Shown piece after piece: positions 11,280-21,946 of a stretch of 64,000 nt of DNA. The number at the start of each line of letters is the position of its first letter. Positions within the stretch are counted from its first letter, which is position 1. Source of the stretch: Spiroplasma endosymbiont of 'Nebria riversi' (GTDB lineage Bacteria > Bacillota_I > Bacilli_A > Mycoplasmatales > Nriv7); assembly GCF_018831625.1 (NCBI RefSeq), contig NZ_CP065193.1:620001-684000 (forward strand), written 5' to 3'. The notes beneath the pieces are model-generated. The model was given only the letters and a program-made list of their open reading frames with translations. It searched no databases and was not told where the DNA came from. Position numbers and translations under genes: made by a program.

Positions 11280-12607
11280 TGACCATTACTAATAATTTTT
11301 TATTAGAAGATGCTGAGGTTAGTGTTTTAGCGGCAGTTATTAATTCTAAAAATGCTAGTGATGAGGTTGTTGTTCTGCTTAATGAGAATGATTTTATTAA
11401 TTCCCGTCATAAATTAATTTTTAAAGCCATTATTTCGTTATATAATCATCAATTACCAATTGATTTACCAATTTTAACTGATATGCTAGTTAAACAACAA
11501 AGTCTTAATCAGGCTGGCGGGGTGGAATATTTGACTTTGATTACGCAAAGTTATATTAGTGATGCTAATTTAGATGATTATTTAAAAATTATTGTTGAAC
11601 GGACAATGTTAAGAAATTTGCAAGTAGTAACCCAAGATATTACTAAGAAAATTAATACTGAAATTAGTGTGTGAGAACTTTTGGGAATTGCTGAACGACA
11701 GATTCTGGAAATTGCTAATAATCGTAAAAAAAATGAGTTTAAAAGTACTAAGGATGTTGTTGATGCGACATTATCTAAGATTGAAAAGTTGCAAAATAGT
11801 GATAATCAATTAACAGGTTCAGATAGTGGTTTTATGCAATTAAATAAGATTACTAATGGCTTTCAAAATGGTGATTTTATTATTTTGGCAGCGCGACCAT
11901 CAATGGGGAAAACAGCTTTAGCATTAAATTTTGCTGTTAATTGTGCACGAGTTTATAAAGATAGTGCTGTGGTCATTTTTTCTTTAGAAATGCCAACTGA
12001 ACAACTAATTTTAAGAATTTTAGGTTCAGAAACAAAAATTGGTTCAATGCAAATTAAAACGGGAAAAAATTTAACAAGTCGTAATTGACAAGATTTAACT
12101 AGTGTTGGTAGTAAATTAAAGCAAAGTAATATTTTTATTGATGATTCGCCAGGATTACGAGTGATTGAGTTAATTTCTAAATTAAGAAAATTAAGTCGTA
12201 ATTATGACTTAAAATTGGTTGTTATTGATTATTTGCAATTATTAGCTGGTGATGGTGAGAATCGACAACAAGAAATTTCTAATATTTCTCGAAGTTTAAA
12301 GGCATTAGCAAGAGAGTTAGAAGTTCCAATTATTTGTTTGTCACAATTATCGCGAAAAGTGGAATCAAGAGAAGATAAACGACCATTAATGTCTGATTTG
12401 CGTGAATCAGGTGCAATTGAACAGGATGCTGACTTAATTATGTTTCTTTATCGTGAAGATTATTATGAAAAGAAAGAAGATAGTTTGAATGAAGAATCAC
12501 ATAAAGCACAATTAATTATTTCTAAGCATCGTAATGGTCCCACCGGCATAGTAGAATTACTTTTTTTACAAAAGTATGGTAATTTTATTGATTATAAATA
12601 TGGATAG
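11279..12607 (+). CDS. dnaB: Replicative DNA helicase (DnaB family), last residues altered by an IS
   Basis: A 442-residue hexameric helicase that unwinds DNA at the fork (called DnaC in Bacillus). The N-terminal domain (residues ~1-130) is followed by the RecA-like core with Walker A ARPSMGKTALA (~205), Walker B LVVIDYLQLL (~318) and LSQLSRKVESR (~360). Two TGA Trp codons lie inside. The native stop was the TAA after FIDYK. An IS3-type element inserted within that stop codon, so the frame now adds Tyr-Gly and stops at TAG in the IS (12605-12607). The enzyme should remain functional. Confidence 0.95.
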
Positions 12608-13716
12608 GTTACAATAAGTTGGACCATATTTATGTGGACTTTCAAATAAAATAAAATTATTAAAGAATACGGAATTTCAAAATCAGCCGTATATTCAGTG
12701 AATTGAAAATTTTAATAATTTTGCGTCATTTAAAGTGCAAGATAATTGCACTATCGAAGAAAACGAATTAATTTACTTGCGAAAAGAAAACCAACAATTA
12801 CGAATGGAAAATGACATTTTAAAGCAAGCAGCACTGATAATTGGCAAAAAATAGGAATTATTAAAAATAATAAAGAAAAATATCCCGTGCTAAAAATGTG
12901 TCAAATATTAAAAATAGCAAAATCAACATATTATTATCAAACTAATAATTATGTTAAGTACGATGTTAATAATTATGAAGAATAAGTTATCAGTGCATTT
13001 AATAAAAGTCGTAAAATTTATGGTGCTCGTAAAATTAAAGCTTTTTTAATGAGAAAAGATACGATCTTATCACGTCGAAAAATCAGATTCCTTATGATCA
13101 AAAATAATTTGGTTTCTAAATACACCAAATTAAAATATCGTAATCATAAAACAATGGTTAATAATGACCAAATTAGTAATGTTTTAAATCGTCAATTTAA
13201 TAACAAAAAACCTAATGAAGTTGTTATTAGTGATTTAACATATGTGCGAGTTGGAGGAAAATGACATTATATTTGTTTATTAATTGACTTGTTTAATCGA
13301 GAAATAATTGGCTATAGTGTCGGACCAAACAAAACCGCTGAACTAGTTCAACAAGCTTTTTATAAAATAACACGACCATTAAATAAAATAACTTTATTTC
13401 ATAATGATCGTGGTAATGAGTTCAAAAATAAAATCATTGATGAAATTTTAAGCACTTTTAAAATTAAAATATCATTGAGTGCGAAGGGTTGTCCTTATGA
13501 CAATGCTGTGGCTGAAACAACTTACAAAACTTTTAAAACGGAATTTATTGAGGGTAAAAAATTTGAAAATTTAACATAATTAAAATACGAATTATTTGAT
13601 TTTGTTAATTGATACAATAATCGTAGAATACATGGCAGTTTAAATTATTTAACGCCTGTTGAATTTAGAAAATGACAGTCTACATAAAAAGTGTCCAAAA
13701 AAGGGCCGCCATACCA
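12601..13716 (+). mobile_element. IS3-type element, degenerate copy in the dnaB stop codon
   Basis: Ends TGGATAGGTTACAATAAG and GGGCCGCCATACCA, flanked by the trinucleotide ata on both sides, a 3-bp target duplication. orfA lost about 110 bp between short repeats (AATTATTAA) near 12657, removing its start. orfB (13049-13676) has TAA codons replacing Glu (GAATAA near 12983) and Gln (13577). It retains DDE-region pieces (SDLTYV, NDRGNEFKN, AETTYKTFKTEF). It is not autonomous. Confidence 0.88.
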
Positions 13717-13758
13717 ATAAGACTGTGAATAAAAATGAAAAGAAAGAAGGAACAGAAT

Positions 13759-14379
13759 ATGAGAAGAATTTTTTCAGTAATTAGTTATTTAATGACTAGT
13801 TTTGTAACGGTATTTACTATTGTTGCTTGTAGTATGAAGACCCATCCGATTACGATTAATATTACTAATGCTGCCAGTGAATCAACAATATTTGATAAGA
13901 TTTTTCGTGCTGAGGCAGTTATGAAGACAATAAATAGTTTATTTTATACTTATAAAAAAACTGGTAAAACAGCGTGAGTAGAAGCCAATAAAGAGAAAGT
14001 AAAACAATTAAATAGTGAATTAGCAACGCAATTTTATGCTGATTTTTATACAAGGTCAGGGGATACCTATTCATATCATTTTGATATTAATAATTCGTTT
14101 GTTAATGATAAATTAAATTTTAATGGGGCAGAGATTAAAGTAATTGATGGTATTAAGGCAGAAGTAATCGATGATAAGACAGCACCTAAAGAAATTGCTT
14201 TTGATGTTTTCTTTCAAGGTATTGCTCAGAAGTATAAGTTTAGTGGTACTGTTAATTGAAAATATAATACTATGAAACTTAATCCGAAGGAAGAAACAAC
14301 TGATAAGTTGATATTTTTTTGAGACTATCAAAGTGATTTAGCAGACATTAAGATTAATAATTTTGTAAAAGTAACTTAA
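13759..14379 (+). CDS. Lipoprotein of unknown function
   Basis: A 206-residue product with a typical mollicute lipoprotein signal: MRRIFSVISYLMTSFVTVFT followed by IVAC, with Cys24 as the lipid-modified residue. The rest is soluble and Lys/Asp-rich. An upstream ATG (13735) is in frame, but AGAAGGAA sits directly before ATG 13759. The frame crosses several TGA codons. The family is not recognised. It probably had its own promoter upstream, now separated from dnaB by the IS3 relic. Confidence 0.75.
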
Positions 14380-14397
14380 TTTAATATTTAATTATTA

Positions 14398-14437
14398 TTT
14401 CCATAATTCTTTTTAAGAGAAGAGTTATGGAAATTTT
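14398..14437 (+). terminator. Terminator after the lipoprotein gene
   Basis: Stem TTTCCATAA/TTATGGAAA closes a loop and is followed by TTTTCTT. Confidence 0.75.
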
Positions 14438-14444
14438 CTTAGTT

Positions 14445-15335
14445 GGTCATTGCTTTAAAAATGGACATAATTCAGAAGGAAAACAAAAATATTTATATAA
14501 AAATTGCCGTGCAAGTTTTGACGCTTCTCGTAATCATTTTATTTATTGAAGTCATTTAAATTATGAACAATGAAATTTATTGATTAAAATTTCATTGCTG
14601 GGGAAATCTAGTAAAACAATTTCTCGTTTTATTAAAACTACATTAAAAACTGCTTGATATAATCGTCAAAAATTAATGAAATCAAAACAATTAGAAAATA
14701 CCCAACTAAAATTTAAAAAATTATCTGGTAAAATCCAAATCGATGAAACATTTATTAAAGAAATTCATAAAGGAAATTTCAAACATAAAACTGATCCACG
14801 AAGAATTCACCTTGACCCATTCGCAACTAATACTAAATGCTGTATTCAAATGGCAGTTGATAATAATAACAATATTTATTTTAAATCCACAAACACCAAA
14901 CGTTTACAAAAACAATGAGTTATTGAAAATATGAACAAAGAATTAATTAACCAAAATTCAATTATTACTTCTGATATGCAAAAATTATATTTTTTAGTAG
15001 CAAAACAAACAAATTATACTTTATGTGTAACTAAAACAACAATTAATCCTGAAGCTAGTTATCGTAACTTAAATAAAATCAGTAAATTACAATCTAGTCT
15101 TAAAGAAGCCTTAATTCATTATCATGGTTTAGGTTTTACTAATATTCAAAATTATTTAAATCTCTGAAAATTAAAATACCAACATAAGGGTTTAACTCCA
15201 AACCAACAAACAGCGGTATTATATTTTAATGTATAAAAAATTAAAGTAAAAATAGTAATTTTACATAAAAGCCTTTTAAAATTATCAAGTTGATGATTTT
15301 TTTATTTTATCAAGAGTTTTCTACAAAATTAAAAA
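14445..15335 (+). mobile_element. IS1595-type element, copy 2 (5'-truncated)
   Basis: Homology to copy 1 starts inside the zinc ribbon (KNGHNSEGKQKYL) and continues to the right inverted repeat (ATCAAGAGTTTTCTACAAAA, 15309-15332). The left end and the first ~55 codons of the transposase are missing. The remaining frame (to TAA 15234-15236) is open with TGA as Trp. Confidence 0.85.
14457..15236 (+). pseudogene. Transposase remnant of IS1595-type copy 2
   Basis: The frame lacks its start and half of the zinc ribbon but keeps the catalytic body (IQIDETFIKEIHKGNF, NIYFKSTNTKR, HKGLTPNQQT). It has no ribosome-binding site and cannot make a normal transposase. Confidence 0.8.
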
Positions 15336-15363
15336 AAAAATTTAATAATAATTAATAATTTTT

Positions 15364-15511
15364 ATTGTGTAAAAATTCAATAATATGATAGAATGGTAAT
15401 GAATAAAAATGACAATAACAAGAAAGGCAGGGTTAGTTTAGTAATTAAATAATATAATTAGCTGATTGTTTTACTTCTTCAAAACAATACCTAAGAAAAC
15501 TAAACGCGACC
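15364..15511 (+). ncRNA. Repeated leader element, copy A (upstream of the DUF402 gene)
   Basis: About 147 nt, nearly identical to copies at 28085 and 41184. It begins with promoter-like boxes TTGTGT (15365) and TAGAAT (15389), 18 nt apart. A 10-codon ORF (15409-15441) follows, then a foldable region. GGT (15431)/ACC (15509) and GTTTAGT (15436)/ACTAAAC (15499) close a junction. Inside are hairpin AATTA/TAATT (15443/15455) and hairpin ATTGTTTT/AAAACAAT (15465/15481). The last arm has A where the other copies have G, keeping a pair with U. A solo IS end separates this copy from the gene at 15650. Function unknown. Confidence 0.55.
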
Positions 15512-15530
15512 AAATAAAATATTTTTTTAA

Positions 15531-15560
15531 TTTTATCAAGAGTTTTCGACAAAATTAAAA
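15531..15560 (+). repeat. Solitary IS1595-type right end
   Basis: TTTTATCAAGAGTTTTCGAC plus AAAATTAAAA equals the outer right end of the IS1595-type element without any transposase sequence. It lies between leader copy A and the DUF402 gene. Confidence 0.75.
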
Positions 15561-15649
15561 ATGACCTTGTATTAATTAGGTTGTTTTCTATGTTATAATT
15601 ACTTTGTACTTTTGTATTAATTATAAGAACGACTTTGGAGGTGTAATAG

Positions 15650-16183
15650 ATGAAAAACACACTTATAAAAGGTCAAAAAATTTTAATTCATGCCTATAAA
15701 CATAATGGTGAAATATATCGTTCTTGGGATTATGCTATTGTTTTAGAAGAAACTAAAAATTATTTAATTTTAGTAAATGAAGCCGTTATTGTTACTGAGG
15801 TTAATGGGCGTAAGTGGAAAACTCATGAACCAGCTATTTGGTTTTTTTCTAAGAACCGATGATATAATATTATTTCAATGTTAAAAGATAATGGGATTCA
15901 TTATTATTGTAATATTGCTAGTCCTTTTACTTGTGATGGTAAGGCAATAAAGTTTATTGATTATGATATTGATATTAAAGTATTTCCTGATGGATATACA
16001 AAAATATTAGATTTAAAAGAGTTTAGTCGTAACAAGATAAATTGAAATTATCCTGAAAATTTGCAAAATATTATTTGGAGTGAAATTGAAAGATTAAAAA
16101 TCCAAATTAAAGATAAAGATGATTTATTTCATGAAAAAACAGTATTAAATCATTGAAACAATTATCAAATTAATTTTAAATAA
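15650..16183 (+). CDS. DUF402-family protein, probable nucleoside tri-/diphosphate phosphatase
   Basis: The 177-residue frame contains two or more TGA Trp codons. Conserved family features are the N-terminal KGQKILIHAYKHNGEIYRSW, WKTHEPAIWFFSKNRWYNII, and the acidic cluster CDGKAIKFIDYDIDIKVFPDG followed by ILDLKEFSRNKI. Characterised relatives hydrolyse nucleoside tri- and diphosphates in the cytoplasm, so a nucleotide-pool role is plausible; this is inferred. GGAGGTG precedes the ATG. Confidence 0.75.
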
Positions 16184-16205
16184 TTATTAAACTTAATTTT
16201 TTGTA

Positions 16206-16232
16206 GCAGCTAATAATATAGCTGTTTTTTTT
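16206..16232 (+). terminator. Terminator after the DUF402 gene
   Basis: Stem CAGCTA/TAGCTG with a short A/T loop is followed by eight T. Confidence 0.8.
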
Positions 16233-16340
16233 GATTTTTAAAATATGTCAAGGGTATATGCAATAAAAGAATAGATTTTCATATTTAGAAAGTTATGACA
16301 TTATAATGTTGCTTAAAAGAAGGGAGATAATAATAAATTA

Positions 16341-16697
16341 ATGGAAACTTTAATTAAAAAAATGCGTTTAATAAATGGTTTAACACAAACCTAATTGGCA
16401 AAAATGGTTGGGGTAAAACAGCCAATTATTAGTAGACTATAGGCCGATGCTATTCATATATCATGAGGTTTTATTTCTAAAGTTTTAATATATTTTAGTA
16501 TTAAAAATGATGAAATGACTAGTCATTTAAAAATTAGTGAGGGCGATAATATGGAGTCATTTGTTAAATTAATTTATCGCAATCCTAAATTAAGAACAAT
16601 GATTAATTATGATCCAGTAAAAACTGCTAATGATTTAATTAAAATTGTTAATCGGGTTGATAGTTATGATTTAACTAATTTTATTTGAAATAATTAA
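16341..16697 (+). pseudogene. XRE-type helix-turn-helix regulator, inactivated by two stops
   Basis: A frame of 119 codons starts at ATG after AAGAAGGGAGA. It reads like an N-terminal HTH (KKMRLINGLTQT*LAKMVGVKQPIISRL*AD) with TAA and TAG exactly where XRE proteins carry Glu, so two G-to-T changes (GAA to TAA, GAG to TAG) likely killed it. The C-terminal ~70 residues are open (FVKLIYRNPKLRTMINYDP). It sits just ahead of the nucleoside importer operon and may once have regulated it or been an antitoxin-like protein. Confidence 0.7.
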
Positions 16698-16747
16698 TAA
16701 GTTTTTTATTATTAAGTTGAATTAATTTTCAATAATTTAAATAAATC

Positions 16748-16776
16748 TTGCTAAATTTTTATAAAGAAAGTAAAAT
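16748..16776 (+). promoter_or_regulatory. Promoter of the nucleoside importer operon
   Basis: TTGCTA (16748-16753) and TAAAAT (16771-16776) are separated by 17 nt, about 50 nt before the GTG start at 16825. Confidence 0.65.
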
Positions 16777-16824
16777 GAAAAAAGGAGTTTAAGATAAGAA
16801 ATATAGAAATGAGAGGAAAAACAA

Positions 16825-18108
16825 GTGATAAATAATTTAGGAAGGATTAAAGGACAGCGTTGATTATTGACAATGTTTTTGCCGGTTGTCTTTATTACTA
16901 GTTGTAGTAGTCGTTATAGTATGTCATCCCTTAAAATGATTGCTAATAATCCTTTAAAGGCTCAAGATGGTGGTTTTAATCAAGCGGCTTGAGAAGGAAT
17001 GTTAAAAGTAGATTCTAATTTAAATGAAGCATTAGATGTCTTATACCCTGATACACAAGATGATCCTAATATGATTACTCCTGCAATTACAAAAACTATT
17101 GATGATGGTTATCTAGCTGTCGTGTTTCCGGGGTTTACATATGTTAAAACTGTTCTTCAACCTAATTTTTTTGATGTATACAATAACACATATTTTATAA
17201 CGGCTGATCTTACTGTTTATGAAATGATTAAATCATTAAATATTAAAGCGGTTGATAAATATTATGAAATTTCAGTTGATGAATCAAAACCAGGGTTTGC
17301 AGCGGCAATTGATGTAGCGGGACAAATTTTACAGCGGTTTAAAGTTGATAAAGATAATATGGGATTACCCGTTATTAAAAATGGTGATAATATTACTGTG
17401 AAAATGACTGGTATTGGGGGATTAAATATTCCCGCGATTAAAAACTATATGATTGGTTTTAATAAAGGTTTACGATGGTTTAGTGATAATATTCTGGCTA
17501 ATGATATTGATGCTAAGGGTGACAAGTTACGATTTGAGTGATTTGCCGGAACTTTTAATGGTGGTTTTGGAACAAATGATGCTATTAAGGCTGCCCAAAC
17601 TAATACTAATAATGCTATTAACAATAATGTTGGTGTTATTTTTAATATTTCTGTTCCTGAAGGAAATACAATTTTAAAACAAATAGCAGCGGCTAATGCT
17701 AATATTTGATTTGTTGGTGTTGATGTTGACCAAGCGAATGATAAGAATTTGTTAGGATATAAACATTTAATTAAGTCATCAGCTTTAAAAGATGTGTCTT
17801 TTGCTGTTAAAACTGTATTGGATGCTATTAATTATCGTATTAAAAATAATAATGCTATTTTTTATAAAAATGAGTATTCCACCCCGGGAACTAAATCATT
17901 TATTTGAGAAGAAACTAAGCAGGTTTCTTTAGTGCCAATGAATGGTAAAGATTTTGACAATTTTTATGGCGAAAGAGTTGGTAATAATAAATTAGTTGCT
18001 TTAAAAAAAGCATTGGCTATTAGTGTTGAAGATTTAAGGAAATGTAATGGAACAAATATGCTAGGAGATATTGTTAATGAAAGTGTTTGTGAAGAAACAA
18101 AGTGATAA
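16825..18108 (+). CDS. BMP-family nucleoside-binding lipoprotein of an ABC importer
   Basis: A 427-residue substrate-binding lipoprotein. The signal segment ends FITSC with Cys27 as the lipid site. The body is of the basic-membrane-protein (PnrA/BmpA-like) family: NQAAWEGML, GFAAAIDVAG, IFWLMxx-like ANIWFVGVDVDQAN and KHLIKSSALKDVSFAV. This family binds purine/pyrimidine nucleosides outside the membrane and passes them to the permeases encoded next. The start is GTG after GAGAGGAAAAA. The first of four cotranscribed genes. Confidence 0.88.
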
Positions 18109-18123
18109 GGTAGGATATATTAA

Positions 18124-20268
18124 ATGATGCATAGTGAAATAAAGAACAAAAAAGCTGTGGAATTAATTAAAGTTTCAAAGATTTATTCTAATGGTATTGT
18201 TGCTAACAAAAATATCAATTTAGATCTTAAATATGGTGAAATTCATGCTATTTTAGGTGAAAATGGTGCTGGTAAGTCTACTTTGATGAAAACACTTTTT
18301 GGGTTGCATCAACCAACTTCTGGAGTTATTAAAATTGATGGTGAAGTGATGCAAATTACTTCCCCTAATATTGCTACTGATTTAGGTATTGGGATGGTAC
18401 ATCAACATTTTCAATTAATTAATAATTTTTCGGTTTTAGATAATATTATTCTTGGTTATGAGTTAAAAGATAAAGCAAAAATTAATCAATTAAATTATTT
18501 CTTCTTCATTTATATAAGTTATATTGATAAAATTGAATTAGCAAAAATTGCAAAAATTAAAGGTGATTTTTTTAATTATAAGAAACATAAATGTGAAGCA
18601 AAAATTTTCCGTAAAGCTAAAAAAATAGATTTTAAAGTTGCAAAAAAAATAAAAAAAATTAATGATTGACATCATAAAGAACAAAATAAGAAACTTAATA
18701 CTCAGCAAGTTAAAGATTTAGAACATAAATATCAAGAACTTCTTGAAAAATTTAATTTATTTAATAAAACGATGGCTTATAAATTAGAAAAATTGGAATA
18801 TAAATTAACTGATATTATTATTGCTTTAAAAAATAAATATAATAATCGTGTTGAAAATAATGCTGATACAGAAACAATTATCTGTAATAAAATTAATCAA
18901 CTTAAAAAAAGAATGAATTTTTATCGCAGTTTTTTACATCGGATGAAAAGAAAATGACAAACAAGATTTTGATTAAATTCTCGTGAAGCTAATAAAAGAA
19001 TTGAACAAATTTGTGAGAAAATGAATTTTAAAATTAATTTAAAAGAAAAAGTTAATAATATTTCTATTTATGACCAACAAAAAGTAGAAATTTTAAAAGT
19101 GTTATATCGTGATGCCAAAATATTAATTTTAGATGAACCGACAGCAGTTTTAACACCTCAGGAAATAGATGATTTGATGAAAATGCTTTTAGAATTTAAA
19201 TCGCAAGGTAAAGCGATTCTTATTATTACTCATAAATTAAATGAAATTAAAGCAATTGCTGATCGTTGTACAATAATTAGACAAGGCGAGTATATTGATA
19301 CGGTTAATGTTAAAAAAACATCAGTTGATAAATTAGCTGAGAAAATGGTCGGAAGAAAAATAAGTTTTTCTTTAAAGAAAAAACCTCTTAAATTAGGGGA
19401 AAAGTTATTAGTTCTTAAAAATATTAATACTTTAAGTAAAACTAAGGTTAATATATTAAAAAATTTTAGTTTAACAATTAATCGTGGTGAAATTTTGGGT
19501 ATTGCAGGGATTGAAGGCAATGGTCAAGAAGATATTGTTAATATTATTTGTCGTCATTTAAATCCGGTTAGTGGTGAAGTAATGTTATTTGATGAATTAG
19601 ATGTTGTTAATAAGGTTACTAATAAGTTAAAACAAATTAAAGAAAAAGAAGCAATATTAAAAGATAGTAATATTAAAGTTGGTCAGAAAATACCATGAGA
19701 GTGTAATTTATTACGATTAGATACTAAAGATACATATAATTTAGGAATTCATCATATTCCTGCTGATCGTCAAAAGCAAGGTTTAGTTTTAGATATGAGT
19801 TTATGAGAAAATATTTCGTTGCGTGATCAATTTAATTGTAAATATAATAATTATGGATTATTAAATCTTGCTAAAATTAAAGAGAAAACGCAAGAAATAA
19901 TTAATAATTTTGATGTTCGCGGCGCTAAAAGTGTTCAAAATATGGCTAAAGAGTTATCTGGTGGTAATCAACAAAAAGTAATTATTGGCCGAGAACTATC
20001 AGAAAGTCCGAAGTTAATTATTGCTGAACAGCCAACACGAGGATTAGATGTGGGTGCTATTGAATATATTTATGAATCGTTATTAAAACAAAGAGATCAA
20101 GGTAATGTTGTGCTTTTAATTTCATATGAATTAGATGAAGTAATAAATTTATCTGATCGGATTATTACTATTAATAATGGTAAAAATATGGGTGAAGTTA
20201 AAGCGAATAATGTTACCAAAGAGAAATTGGGTTTAATGATGGCGGGGGTGAATTTTAAAGATGAGTAA
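18124..20268 (+). CDS. Nucleoside ABC importer ATPase with a long coiled-coil insertion
   Basis: A 714-residue tandem ATPase of the BmpB/NupO type, usually ~510 residues. NBD1 has Walker A GENGAGKST (~44) and Walker B ILILDEPTAVLTPQEID (~335). NBD2 has the family's degenerate P-loop GIEGNGQED (~461), signature LSGGNQQKV (~612) and LIIAEQPTRGLDVGA. Between the NBD1 Q-loop and signature lie roughly 155 extra residues (about 118-290), Lys-rich and helical, with predicted coiled-coil character. The NBD1 signature itself is ISIYDQQKVEI. A further ~45-residue Lys-rich insert sits in NBD2. The frame is clean under code 4, so the inserts are part of the protein. Confidence 0.9.
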
Positions 20269-21946
20269 ATATAAAAAAATATTTTTTCCCATATTATCAA
20301 TTGTAGTAGCTTTTATTATTGGATTATTCCTTTTATTAATTAGTAATGATCCATTAGCAAAATATAAAATTGGTGATTTACTATGAGGTAATTTTCGTAG
20401 TAAAAATGCATTTTTAGATTTTTTAGGATATTTTTCTGTTTATGGCTTAGTAGGAATTGCTGTTGCAATTGGATTTAGAGGCGGAATATTTAATATTGGT
20501 GTTTCGGGACAAATGATGTTTGCTGGGGTGATGTCTTATATTGCTTTGAGTTGAGGGAATGCTGATGCTCTAAATCCTTTCTTTGTCTTTATAATTTGTA
20601 TATTATCAGCAATGGCACTAGGATTACTTATGGCAGTATTAAAAGTTTATGCTAATATTCATGAAGTTGTTGCAACGATAATGCTAAATTGAGCGGCCTT
20701 ATATTTTTATCAATTTGTTTTAGAAAGTGGGCCCGCTCTTGAAACTAATGGCGCATCAATTGGTTTTCCTAATCATTTATTAATAAATTTAAATTTAAAG
20801 GAAATTGTTACTTCGCCTTTTAATATAGGGATTTTTATTACAATAATTTTAATTGCTGGTTTTTGATTTATTTTTAAATTTACTAGTTTAGGATATAAAA
20901 TTAAAATTAGTGGTAGTAATCCTTTGGCTACAAAGTATGCCGGCGTTAAGTATAATAAAATTGTAATTTATACAATGTTAATTTCTTCGTGTGTTGCCGG
21001 AATTGCTGGTTTTGTTTATTACTATGGGATGGTAAGGTTTTTACCTGTACAATCTATTCCATTAAATATTGGTTTTGATGGCATTACTGTAGCATTATTA
21101 GCAAATAATAGTTTTATTGGTATTATTTTCTCAGCATTATTTGTTAGTGCTGTGTATGCTCAAAAAGTTGTTATGTCAGGTAATAAAGAAATTGTTGAAA
21201 CGATTATTGCCATTGCCTTATTATCAATTGCTTTAGGAACATATTTTTTAGTTAAACCAAAATCAAAAATAACAAAGTGATATTTACAATTAACGGCTAC
21301 AAGACAACTGAGATTGCCGTATAGTTATCATGGAATTAATAGGTGGTATTTAAAGTTTTTACGATTTAAAGATTTTATTCAACTTGAAATTTATTATCTT
21401 TTAAATAAAATTGATATTTATTATGAATATTTTGAAGCTCATATTAGAAATTGATTAAAACTTATTTTTATGAGAAATCATGCATTATATTTATCGCAAA
21501 AGTTATTAATTAATGTTAATAAAGAAATGAATATTATTGAATATTGAAAAGAATATGAAGAAATATCAGAACAAAAAAATAATTTTGCAAAGCAATTTTT
21601 TAAAGAAGACAAAATAAAAATTAAAAAGTTGAATAGTAAAGAAAATAAAATTATCGATTTAACAAAAAAAATTATTTTAATTAAACAAAAAATAATTTTA
21701 AAATTGCATAATAATAATATGACATTAGTAATTGATGAATATGAAAACAGTTATGAAGCAAAAGAAAAAAAGATCTTAGAGTTAAATAAAATAATTAATG
21801 ATTCTAATCTTTCATTGTTTCAAAGATGATACTATAAATTACAATTGCAAAAACTGACAAAATCACAATTAAGAAATGCATCGCAATTTATTAGTAAGAA
21901 GAATTTAATTGAAGAAATAACGAAGAAGGTAAAGAAAGATGCTTAA
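20261..21946 (+). CDS. Nucleoside ABC importer permease 1 with C-terminal cytoplasmic extension
   Basis: ATG overlaps the ATPase stop by 8 nt. Residues ~1-340 are a NupP-like permease: an N-terminal helix, GIAVAIGFRGGIFNIGVSGQ, then further membrane segments to YFLVKPKSK. Unlike relatives of ~350 residues it continues for ~220 more (total 561), a charged Lys/Glu/Asn-rich helical tail (for example KKIILIKQKIILKLHNNN) likely in the cytoplasm. The tail could pair with the coiled-coil insert of the ATPase. The frame passes many TGA codons without TAA/TAG. Confidence 0.88.

Noticed and set aside
15431-15511. tRNA-like start GGTTAGTTTAGT in the repeated leader
   Set aside because: No T-loop, no CCA-compatible acceptor and no anticodon arm of correct size; the pairing pattern is a three-way junction, not a cloverleaf.
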